Shown here in pieces: positions 35,513 to 45,929 of a stretch of 64,000 bases of DNA (the first letter of the stretch is position 1; each line of letters starts with the position of its first letter). The DNA lies in the NCBI GenBank assembly GCA_001630475.1, contig KV419411.1, positions 530,010 to 594,009 on the forward strand, written 5' to 3'. The translations under genes were made by a program, and so were the position numbers. The notes beneath the pieces were generated by a model, which made no database searches, was not told the DNA's origin, and saw nothing but the letters and a program-made list of their open reading frames with translations. The stretch is from Sistotremastrum niveocremeum HHB9708 (taxonomy: Eukaryota > Basidiomycota > Agaricomycetes > Sistotremastrales > Sistotremastraceae).

Positions 35513-38500
35513 TTATAAGTCATTCAAGCGCCTCTCACAACGGATTGCTAGCTCCTTAAGCCCGATTTCTTTGTATAATGCCAATGCTTTAGAATAATGG
35601 ATATGTGCTTCTTCCATGTTGCCTTCATAGACAGCACAAGCACCGTGTCTCTCGTGGCACTCTGCGACCAACGACAGTACGCCGGTTGGTCCCAACAGTC
35701 CGAGAGCCACCGCGAAGCACGACTTCGCCGATTGAAAGTCATGCACCGCTGCCATATATTCGCCTATTCGCCTATGCGCCGAATGCCACAAGCAATGTCG
35801 AGCAAATCATTCTCGCGGACGTGGATGATCAAGGAGGGCACAAGATGGGCGAGAGCATTGGCCGTGCATCCAGAGTGCAGGTCCGCATCACCTATCATGC
35901 CAAGAGCCAAGGCTTCAGTTCCTAGACTTATCTCGCCATTCGTTCGACAGATCCGTCGTGCCTCATTTAAGTGAGCAACCGCGGTCGAGAAGTTGCCGCG
36001 CTGGATCTCTACCTCCCCAAACTTGATCAGACAGCGAGAGACACAGGGATACTGCATGTCTTGATATAACTGCATTGATATTTGGAAATGTTTGAGGGCC
36101 TTGTCGTTTTCCCACTTCCGCATAGCGAGCTCTCCGCGCCGAAAATGATGATCGGCCATATAGTTTTTACGCCCAATTCTTCTGTAGATATAATGGGCAC
36201 GATCGAACGCCGCCTCCGCCTCGTCAATGCGAGATAGTAAAAGAAGGATCTCGCCCTTGGTGTTGGCGGCCTGCGCGGCCTGTCTAGTTTCGTCGCCGAG
36301 AATCAAGTTTTGACACTGAGACATTGCCTGCAAGTGATATTGGCTCAGTGCGAAGTCGTAGCGCCTCGCGTGAATGAAGGCAAGAGAATAGTGTATTCGG
36401 GGTAGAAGAGAATACAGGTGGTATTCAGTTGCCAGCTTCAAGGCTGAAGTGGCGTGCTGGATACCAGGCTGCAACTGTTGCGTAATCCCGTACCAACGAC
36501 TGAGTCTCCATAATGCGGTCACATGCGCACCGACGTCCATAGTCTGGGCCAATATGGAGATAGCCTCCAAGGACAATGAGATCCCTTTCTCTAGCTCGCC
36601 GGAGCGGAAGACCATCTCACTCAAGAGGTCAATGCACCTTCCCCTTTGAACGGCGTCTTGGGGAACATTGAGATCTCGATAAATGGTTGTGGCTTCTTCA
36701 AGGTGACACTTTTTAACTGAGAAATCTTGATTCGGGAACCATGCAAATTCGGCCACGGCAAGGAGGCAATCGGCTTCAAGCGATTTGTTGTTGTGCCGTC
36801 TGGCTGCCTCAAGAGCCATGGAAGCGAGTTGTCTTGAGACTCCAGGCAGTCTGAGAAGTTCACCGAGTCCCAAGAGGGCACGTATGGTGCGCGGGATCTG
36901 ATGTTCCCCAGACAGGGCCTTGTTGAACACGACCGAGACGTTCCCGAGCTGAAGCCTTAGATCGGACCAATCTCTGTCAGCCGGCGAGGATCTGCTGTTG
37001 CAAGGTGATAATTCGGCGAAGTGGAGATAGTGCTCCAGGACAGGAGAGAAATTGCAAGGGGTGACGTCAAGGTATCGAGTGATGTGTTCTCGAATGGGAG
37101 TAAGAACCCGCAGGACTCCCTGGGAGCCCTCATAAGAGCAGGTCAGATCGTCATAAATCAAAGCCACCTGACGCAAGGTCGAAAGAGATTGCCAAGCGAC
37201 GTTCCTATTGCTCGAAATTTGTAGAATTTGGTCCTTGGAAAGACCATCCGGCATGAGAGCCAAGATCTTGAGGATTTCGATAGCGTGAGGCGTCCGAGCC
37301 ATCCGCTCGCTGGTCAACGAAAGTTGGATGGACATATCAAGACTGGATAGCCTGTCGCCATTTAATCCCCTGTTAACCATTGAAGTTTTGTCATCATTCC
37401 ATCTGGCGAGTAGTCCCGCACATGGGGTGTGCTGTGCCAGATTGGCCATGAGAGTGACTGCGAGAGGTACATTGTCGAGTAACGCAAGGACATCGTCCAC
37501 GTCATCTTCTGGGCACTGGCTATCAGAGATGGCCATAAAAGTAGCCTTTGCGGCTTCCGGTGTCAGACTGGTTAATGGAGGGATAAACGGCTTCGCCCAA
37601 TCGACGTTGGACGGTCGCTGACTACCTCTCATAGTGATCAGGAGGGTGAGACCGGGTATCCCGGAAAGGTCAGAGAGTACGCCTTCCACCGCTTCTGTTC
37701 TAGAAGCATCTTCCCAAAGAGTCTCGAAGTTGTCCAGGACAAGCAACGATCTGCCTCCTTCGGAAAGTACTTCTGTTAAATCTGATATGACGTGACCGCG
37801 ACCGATCCCATAGGAATCAGCAATGGCAGCCAGTAGCGCGTCTGCATTGCTGAGTGGTTCGCAGGAAAGAAAGATTCTGCTCTCTCCATAAATTTCGATG
37901 CAATCCGGTTCGTGTATTGCGGACACTGCGAGGCTGGTTTTGCCTATGCCGCCTGTTCCTAGGATGACTGTACGCCGAGGTGTGGGCGCACAGATATGTG
38001 ATTTCAAGTGCTCAAGGGACTCTGAGCGTCCAAAGAATATTTGTGGCTTGGGAGGTAGCTTCTGAAAGACCGGATTCTGAGACACAGGAGCAACTGAGGA
38101 CTGCAGATGATTCAGTCCCTGATATCGATATGACTGTGTGACAACGTACGATGATGAGTTCTCCAGCTCGCATCATTTCCTGTTGCTCAGCCATTGCTTG
38201 GTCCAATGCATTTTGAAGCTCGTCGGTGCGTTGACTTTGCTGCACTGCAAGTCTTAAGTTCTTCATACCGATTTGGCGCTTGTGTTCGTCGTCAAAAAAG
38301 GGGACCTGCATTCGGCTGGACGTTCAACTCACGTCGAAGGTTTCGAGACACATGTCCAAGCCTCTCGCTAAGGCACCAACGGACTTCAAGTTTGTTGCGG
38401 AACCCAATATTTTGCTGACCGCGTCTTTCACATGAGCGGCCTGGACATGCCTTGAGATGTTTTCTAAGATCCTAAAGGTGTTCTGTCAGCTGAAATCGGG

Positions 38501-38912
38501 TTATGCACATGTCCAACATACACCATTAATTGGCTTGCGAATGCCACCAATTCTGCAGAAGGCACAGCACTTGAGTTTTGCAGTGAGTCCACGACTGCCC
38601 ACGAGACATCGGCCACTTTACAACCGAGCCGTTGGAGCTCTTGGTCTACTCCTTTACGTGCCTTTAATCACCGTCAATCTGAGAACTTGTCCTTTGATTT
38701 ATGCATACCTGGATCATCTGGAGGGGCAAAGAAATCAGTGACGGACCCCGAAATACAGGATCCCAACTCACTTCATACAGAGCTACGGCTTCACTAGCTA
38801 TGCTGCCGACATATGGAGAACGGCTACTTGCTAGTGCGCCAAGATCCCTGAGTACTGCGACAGCCACTGACGGTAGTCTTGGGTGTTGTCGAACGGATGA
38901 GTTTCGCGACAT
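35513..38912 (-). CDS. STAND/NLR protein: helical N-terminus, NTPase, TPR repeats (frame broken near 3' end)
   Basis: The ATG is at 38912. Small exons encode a helical N-terminal part of about 200 residues (RLPSVAVAVLRDLGALASS, ARKGVDQELQRLGC, NISRHVQAAHVKDAVSKILG, LDMCLETFD) that resembles the MLKL/HeLo-type four-helix regions of basidiomycete NLRs. The large exon begins at 38100. It has KPQIFFGR, P-loop GTGGIGKTSLA, Walker B LLVLDNFETLWE, LLITMRGS, a DNVPLAVTL motif and a winged-helix-like part, then TPR-like helical repeats (LATEYHLYSLLPRIHYSLAF, AEAAFDRAHYIYRRIGRK, ALKHFQISMQLYQDMQYP). The frame stops at 35764. A duplicated 8-mer there (AGGCGAATAGGCGAAT) shifts the frame; beyond it another TPR (MEEAHIHYSKALALYKEIG) continues in the other frame to 35513. 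Such proteins sense non-self and trigger cell death by oligomerising. Confidence 0.85.
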
Positions 38913-39519
38913 GACTGTCTTTCTTAAGAAGCACAAGCTAGTGGTAGGGTTGCACCCACGGATGGGAAGAATGGTCAAGGAAAAGTGCAGATCGACGTCT
39001 GCCCATGAGCCTTTTTATATGCCAAGGCAGCACCTGCTCCGTATTTCCTCCTAGCCAGATTGTCAGTCTCAGAGTGCATGAACTGTCTGGATCAGGGACC
39101 AACCGCGCAACGCTGGACTGAAATCAGCCGACAACTGTTGATTGAGACGTACTCGCTCGGCTTGCGATCCATCACGGGTGAATGGGAAGACGTCATGCTT
39201 CGTTCTGAATGTATGCAAGCTGGGTTATGTTGTCCCTTTCGTTCGGGTGGCAGTGGCATCATGACGGTACATGTAGCACAGGAATCAGCCAATCCCCAGA
39301 TTCTTTGAAAAGATGAAGCGCATGTCGGTACCAAGTGCACGAATCTGGCGCCCTGATGTTCCTTAATTGTAATAATCGTATGGCAGTTGAGCCACTCAGT
39401 CAGGGTAGAAGGCGATTGTAACTGGAACTGATATCCTGCTTTGCTGTCTACCCGCGCCGTTGATGCAATTTTCAATGTCCGCAACTGGTTCAAAACTCCC
39501 TCATTGAGGTATTCTTATT
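38913..39519. other. Region upstream of the NLR gene
   Basis: 0.6 kb between the NLR start and the MITE. Open frames on both strands here are short and unconvincing; it should contain the NLR promoter. Confidence 0.4.
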
Positions 39520-39882
39520 AGGCCCACTCAATTCTGGTTCTTGGAGCAGTTCTGCGAGATAATATCATGATTATACGAACCCCGGGACTTGGTGAAACCT
39601 TAAATATTCCCTTTCTTGGACGCTCCGAGGTTTCACCAGAAGAACTGCAAGAACTGAGAAAAACGGCGGTTCTTGCAGTTCTTTGTTGTCGGACTCTGAA
39701 AATTAATTCGCGGCAGCCTCGGCACTGCCTTGTATGGTATGGTGGAGCTGATTTCCGCTCCTAACGCCGAAATCTCATGCAATTACGCGAACAAAGAACT
39801 GCGACCGCTCAATTCTTCGAGCAGTTCTTTGTTTTATCAAACTCAAGAACTGAAGGCTTGAGAACTAGAATTGAGTGGGCCT
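39520..39882. mobile_element. MITE-like element with terminal inverted repeats, 363 bp
   Basis: The left end reads AGGCCCACTCAATTCTGGTT, and the right end is its reverse complement over 22 bases with one mismatch (R at position 17). The trinucleotide ATT borders both ends and may be the target duplication; a one-base shift of the ends is also possible. Inside, the motif GAACTGC and its complement recur (GAAGAACTGCAAGAACTGAG, TTCTTGCAGTTCTTTG, AAAGAACTGCGACC, GAGCAGTTCTTTG), so the whole element folds back on itself. There is no coding capacity. It is a non-autonomous DNA transposon whose superfamily I cannot assign from a 3-base flank. No second copy is in this window. Confidence 0.82.
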
Positions 39883-41372
39883 ATTCCAAGCTCGTCAATG
39901 TCTTGTTGCAAGACACAGGATCCCACAAACATCCTCTCGGCCGACATCATCGCTTCTTCGGTCCCTGATGGACCATGGCCAATCGCAACGATCTGCTTTA
40001 TCCGGAACTGAGCAACATGCGATCAATGATCGAACATACGAAGTACATACAACGACTCACATTCTCATAAAGGCATAGCCATCTCAATCAGCTGAATTTA
40101 TTACAAGGCAACGAACCTTCTCAGAAGTCGACCGACCCTTTTCGCTTTCTCAAGTACTCGAATGCTCTTTTCGTCGCTCTTGTTCTCTTCCCAGATGTAT
40201 CACCCCATCATCAAATGTTCTCTTCTATCGCTCCGCGCCCATGTTTCTCGCTGCCAGAAACACTAGGGTGGTGTGATGCTGAACTCTTTGACTCATGCGT
40301 TGGCACTGGTCTGAAATCAATTCACGGAGAAGCCGAGAAACTATTTGTTGATCGATCACCTGACCCCTCACTCCAGATCTGACAATACGCTCTCACAGAA
40401 AGTGTACATGGCAGCCGATAACGCGCGCAAGGTGGTGAACCTGCGACCAAGAAGAAGCTGCGGCCCTGAAGACGTCAAGCATCTCTCATCCCGACGACCT
40501 TATCTCAGACTGGGCTGGTGACCTACAGGCCCCAATCGACTCGGTCAGTACAATGCAATGACTGTAGGAGCTTGTGAATAGGATGTCCACTGTCAGGATC
40601 GAGTGACGCCGCCGAGAGCCTATTGAAAAGTTCAAAACCCGAATGGTTCTTCGGCTCGTTCAAAACATACCGCGGGATCAATATGCGCTAGTGCTCTGAC
40701 TTACAGTGTTCCACAGCGACCTTCGTTATCTCAGGCCACGGAATGTCAGGCAGGCTTTCTATCAGATGTTCAACTTGCCCAAGAAAATCGAGAAAGGATC
40801 ACGAGCGACACAGAGCTCTCCTTTTGAATTCCTCCCGTATCTTCGAGATGTGATCTCTTTCAGGCGACATTCAAGCCAACTTATCAAGATCCAGTCGAGC
40901 TCAACTTATATCTAAGACCCGTCCCGTCAGTGCATGAGTCTGAGCGCTGGTGTGCTCACAGAGTCCATGAATTTCTTGTTTTCCAACGGACATGCTATAA
41001 AATTTTTGTCATTCAAAAGATGTTAATCATGCAACTGAAATAGTGTGATTGCAGTCTGTCGGTCGTCATTTAATCAGATAAATCGGAGTTCTCGGCTTCA
41101 TTCATAGCCGAGCCAGCCGGGCACTGATCATGACTCGCCAGCTTTCCTCAAACCCAGCGCCACGAATATTTCCTGCACTATCCAAGACGGTCTATTGATC
41201 ATAAAACAGTCAAGACTTGTAAACGACATCCCAGTCCTATCATCAACTTATCAAAAGGACTGAGCCAAAAACGAGATGACCTCCAAATCACGCAATCGCC
41301 GGCGGGAATAATAAGAGCAGGTGTTGAGTGCACGGGTGAGTAGCTCTTTGCAGTCTTTCCCTTCGTACCATC
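39883..41372. other. Gene-poor region with possible coding relics
   Basis: 1.5 kb. A stretch near 40480-40560 can be read SISHPDDLISDWAGDLQAP, faintly like the N-terminal part of basidiomycete hAT transposases, and a 69-codon open frame lies at 40706-40915. Neither supports a gene. The right end holds the promoter of the oxygenase gene. Confidence 0.3.
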
Positions 41373-42732
41373 ATGTCCAACATTCCGTTTGAAAGCGTTC
41401 CTATCCTTGACTACTCTCTGTCGCAAGGTCCTCAGAAACCTCTCTTTCTCAGCCAGCTGCGCCAGGCCATCATCAACGTCGGCTTTCTGTATCTTTCCCA
41501 CCACACTGTCCCAGCTTCACTTGTGGAAGAAGTTAAAGCATATACACCACGATTCTTTGATCTTCCACAAACGAAGAAAGATGAACTACGGATGGCAAAT
41601 TCACCTCATTTTCTGGGTTACTCTCGGTTGGCGGCTGAGATAACGAAAGGAGAAGTCGATCAACGGGAGCAGATTGATATCGCCACTGAATTTGAGTGTA
41701 AATATAAGGAAGGAGATCCTATCTATACCCGGCTATGGGGTCAGTCTCAGGTATTGCAAGTTACGCCTTTTGAAAACCGCGGCTGACATCTCCGTAGTGG
41801 CCAGACGAATCAGACCTTCCTGGATTCAGAGCTGTCATGACTGAATACTTCAATTCTGTTGCAACGCTAAGCTATCGCTTCCTTGAACTCATATCAGAGT
41901 CATTGGGTTTAGCGCCTGACGCGCTCAGCACCTTTCTCAAAGACCCAGCCGATCTATGTCATCGTGGAAAGATCGTCAAATATCCCACCCAAGTGGCCGG
42001 TGCATCCACTCAAGGAGTCGGGCCCCATTTCGATGCCGGGTTCCTCACTTTTGTAAGCACGAATCATTGTGTAGATGCAAGCGGAGATTCATCGACGAAT
42101 CATGTAGCTGCTGCAAGTGACCGATCAACCTGGTTTACAGGTTCAGAATCCCAAAGGCGAATGGATTGATGCTTCTCCGATTGATGGCACATTCGTTGTC
42201 AATATTGGGAAAGGCAAGCATCATTCGAGCCTAAGCACTTGAACATAGTCCTAACGTCTCGGTTACATCAGGCCTTGAGACTGTAACGCGAAATGTTGCT
42301 CTTGCGACATCGCACCAAGTCTTATCGCCGCCTGTCGGATCCGGCCCTCGCTATTCTATTCCTTTCTTCCAAGCTATCAGCCAACACGTCCGATTGTCCG
42401 ATTACCATCTAGACTGTAAGACGATGACCGATTGAAGTCTCTTATCAGTGTACTCATGTCGATGTTACAGTTCCACCGGATGTGATTGAACTCCGTGATG
42501 CCAGGGGCGACACTCATGTTGACTGTGAGTCGATATCCCATTCGTAATAGCGTACGCTTATCAACAAGACTTTTCAGCCGTCAACTTCTCTGAGTTCAAG
42601 ACCGACTATTCGGGCCTCGTCAACCTCATCGGCAGAATCAAGAGTCATCCGGATGTTGCTGAACGACATTATCCAGAGCTGTTTGCGAAATATTTCCCGG
42701 ACGGCATGCCTTTGAAAGTCTCCGCCTATTGA
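41373..42732 (+). CDS. 2-oxoglutarate/Fe(II) oxygenase (isopenicillin-N-synthase-like), 363 aa
   Basis: Six exons (41373-41750, 41798-42052, 42108-42213, 42272-42415, 42471-42524, 42578-42732) sum to 364 codons. The N-terminal DIOX_N part has VPILDYSL, AIINVGFLYLSHHTVP and FFDLPQTKKDELRM. The catalytic part has GVGPHFDAGFLTFLLQ (HxD iron ligands), GTFVVNIGKGLETVT, SHQVLSPP (distal His) and GPRYSIPFF (RxS, 2-oxoglutarate carboxylate). All iron and cosubstrate residues are therefore present. Fungal members hydroxylate, desaturate or close rings in varied small molecules, and the substrate is not readable. Intron 3 has a GC donor (AAAG|GCAAGC). No cluster partners are evident next to it. Confidence 0.92.
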
Positions 42733-43009
42733 TTTTTGTTATGCTGCTGTAAAGCTTGCTGCTGTCTAGTCCATGACAATATGAGCACCCTATCAGCGAA
42801 TTAGTACAAGCTTGAGGCTGAAGCCTAGCTCGGAGCTTGTGCAATTCCAATCGTTCGAGTACAACGACCAAAATAGTCATTGATGCACCAGCTAAATGCT
42901 GATGGCTGACAATATGTGCACAAAAGCGGACATAATCGTTCCCCATGACCTATTATGTTGGAAACTACCAATGGTTCAAAACAATTGCGTCAAGCGCTTT
43001 TCATACAGT

Positions 43010-44918
43010 CTACAACTGAACTACACAAAGGTACTTTCCAAAGCAAGCGTACAATTTCCCCGTGTGCACGTTGAAAAGAGAAACGACACTCTTCCAGAAA
43101 TAAGCGTCTATCACAGTTTGTGAAGTTTCTGGGTTGGGAGTCGGATTCGAATTGGGTCCAGGCAGTGCCCAACTGACCCAATAAGGTTCATGTCCATCTC
43201 CGTTTTCGAATTTCGGAATGAATACTTCGACCTGTCCCGATCTCTCGACGACAAAAATTGGGGTACCCTGAAGTTGCTCCATAGTACGTTCGGACCAATG
43301 GTATAGGGAATAATTCACGATCCTGTCATCTGGTTTAAATATGCTGTTGTCAAGAGCCGTTGTTGTGGATGTCCAATTCGTCAGGTCGATGGCGATGCGA
43401 CATGTATGGGATTGCACAGCGCTGTCCCGATTGTCTGCTTGCACGCGAGGGGCCAGCGTGCTTGTGTGGTCTATATGGATGATCACGTCCAGCACCCACG
43501 ACAGACCCGACAGGGCTCGCAATCCAACTGAAAGCACAGACAATACGAACGGTGATTCGCTCAGAAAAACTGAGAGTGGTGTCAAAACCCCTCTAGATTC
43601 AATCATGTGATGCCTTAAATGTGATGGCCTAAGTGACCTATCCTGAGCGATTGGTGTCATGTCGAGTGGGATGTCGACTCGACAAAGATGAATCCGGCAT
43701 TTCTCATCGTCATGATAGGTTTTGTAGATGACGATCATCATACTCTCCTCTGGATGTAAAACGATCTCTGATATCTGCGGTGGCTATGAGTACTAGAGAT
43801 GGATTGACAAAGCATCATCTCACTCACCTCGAGGAACTGTCTCGCCATTCCCATTTCAATAGACTCCGACCCACTGGGTCTCAGAATATTGAACAAAATC
43901 ACAGTTTGTTTCCTCCAGTCCACGAGGTAGCTGTTAGACGTGCCACCTACGATCGGACAGATTGCAATAAGGTATGGATCACGAATGGTCACAAGCATGA
44001 TATCATCATCTGGAATCGTAACTTTCAAATGACATGTCATTTCTCCAAATCTTTTGTCCGTGATGTCAACTTCTTTCGCGTGAAGAGCCATTGTTGTGCG
44101 AATATTTGCGGATTTGGAGGAAGCGTAGCCTATCAGGAGCGAGAGGCCTTCTCGGCTGAGCTGATAGGTAACTTCGTACAATGGATCTGGGCCCAGATCT
44201 AGCTTCACGTGTCGCTTTAAAACGCTTGATCTTCCAAGTTTTAGTATGATTATGAATGTTCCACTCCGGAACGCAAAGATGTCGCCTCGTTGGAAAAAAT
44301 TTCGATAACAGTCATGGGGACTCCACTCAAGACCCAAAAACTTGAGGTCGAAGGATTCTTCTTGCAATGGTTGCAGCGGCACCCCAGCCTGTGTTTGACG
44401 CAAACGCAATGACGTAGCGTTAGATCTGCAAGCTAGTTCATAGAGCAAAGCGCCCGGCAGATCACCGATAGGACATCCTACGGGCAAATCAAGAGCATAT
44501 TGGTCGTAAGCTCCCATTACGCTTGCTTTGTTCGATATGACTAGGGACCGCAGGAACAAACATGTCTATATCAATATCGTTAGTCGATCAATGGCTTCCG
44601 TGCCACTGTGACATATCATTGGGAGCACTGTTAGATCTAGGAGCTCACCTGAGCTATATTCACGATATCTTTTATACAAAGTCCGTGCAAAATCTTGAGC
44701 ACGAGCTCAGGCGGCATCAGAAGTAAACCCGTCGATTGTTGTCTTATACTAGACTGGTGTCCTTCCCCCCATTGCTCGTCTAGACTCATTGCAATCAGAA
44801 TCCGCGATACTGTAATCAAGCTCAAAAATGGGATGATGTTCTGAGTCAAACTCAACTTGCTGTCCGATGTCCGACGCCGAGTTCCCCGAGTTCCAGCTGA
44901 AGAACCACTGCAGGGCAT
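43010..44918 (-). CDS. F-box-like protein, 590 aa
   Basis: Three exons (44649-44918, 43828-44565, 43010-43774) join in phase to 591 codons. After about 60 polar residues comes LLMPPELVLKILHGLCIKDI, a clear F-box core (MPPEL..KIL..L), continuing VNIAQVTCLFLRSLV across the first intron. The rest shows repeated hydrophobic strands separated by polar turns (FLGLEWSPHDC, GDIFAFRSGTFIIIL, LVTIRDPYLIAICP, YLVDWRKQTVILFN, YWVSWALPG), like the beta-propeller-like C-termini of basidiomycete F-box proteins. It would act as an SCF substrate receptor. Translation could also begin at the later Met (MSLDEQWGEG), still before the F-box. The target is unknown. Confidence 0.82.
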
Positions 44919-45301
44919 GATAATGGAGGTCTCACTGGCCTTGTTTGCTATACGTCCTCAAGCTCAGATGCATCGAAAATTCGAACGTGAAATGTCACGA
45001 TTTTTCCGCCGCCTCAGGCCGTCACTGCCTGGCCGATCGACGGTGTCCTCACTGAAGGCGCTTCCAGGCAGGCAATGCATGAGGCTAGGGCTATGCTACC
45101 TCGTCACACATAACTCACGAGATAGCGCCCCGAAAGAAGGACCTTTAATCGTTGCTTTCAGATCAACTATAGTTGCCAATTGACTTGGCTTCGAGCCTCC
45201 TAGTTGTGCTCTCGATCAGCCTTCACCCGGCGAGCAACATAGCGGCTTTTCTATCTTGAACGACTCTCATAAGCATTTATCTTCCGTGCCACAGCTCAGA
45301 A
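44919..45301. other. Divergent intergenic region
   Basis: Promoter region between the F-box gene and the two-TM protein gene; no further feature seen. Confidence 0.45.
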
Positions 45302-45749
45302 ATGTCGGGGAGCGACAGCTTCCTGAACATTGACCAAACTTTCACTCCTACTACGAGTACGATTTCGACCAAGGAATGGGTGATCACCAACCGACAGCCA
45401 CTACGCATTGCAATTGGGGTGTTCTCCTTGTTACATTCCTGTCAGGTCATATTACCGTGCCTCATGATTCCATTACTCCGACTGCTTGGGATAGGGAGAA
45501 GTGGTGTTATCAAAGGTAAAAACGCAGCCAAAAAATGAAACTACGCTCAGTTGAGACTTAGGCGGGCTTGCAGCGAAGTCTCAAAGCCATAAGCCACAAG
45601 AACAGATCAAAGCAGGATCAGCGTTTGCCAAATCGCAATCTATTGCTATGGGCGGGACGCTCATGAGGGTGCCATCAGTGGACGAGCTTCTTGTGGCACT
45701 GAGTGTTCTAGTCTTCGGCCTCGTACTCATCATCTGGTCGGACGTGTAG
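45302..45749 (+). CDS. Small two-TM membrane protein, 133 aa
   Basis: Two exons (45302-45515, 45562-45749) give 134 codons in phase. The Ser/Thr-rich start MSGSDSFLNIDQTFTPTTST is followed by a first hydrophobic helix (PLRIAIGVFSLLHSCQVILP and onwards), a basic/polar loop, and a second helix near the end (LLVALSVLVFGLVLIIWSDV) leaving almost no tail. This fits a tail-anchored or hairpin membrane protein. No family was recognised. Splice sites are canonical (AAAG|GTAAAA, TTAG). Confidence 0.6.
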
Positions 45750-45929
45750 TCAGCGTCCCTGGTTGTACATAACGTACCGTGTTGTACGATACCGAGAATG
45801 TAGCAGAATTGTGAGCTTGAGTTTCAGAGTTGATTCAGTGATGCAACCACAGCCTTGCTCACATTCGGCTTCTTCCATTCCAAGTGTAGAGATTGCTCCA
45901 AAGGTATTTAAACATCCTTGAAGCTAAGA

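Noticed and set aside
40380-40915. hAT transposase relic read from SISHPDDLISDWAGDLQAP and the frame after it
   Set aside because: The likeness is to a short, loosely conserved segment only. No zinc finger, dimerisation block or inverted repeats are found nearby.
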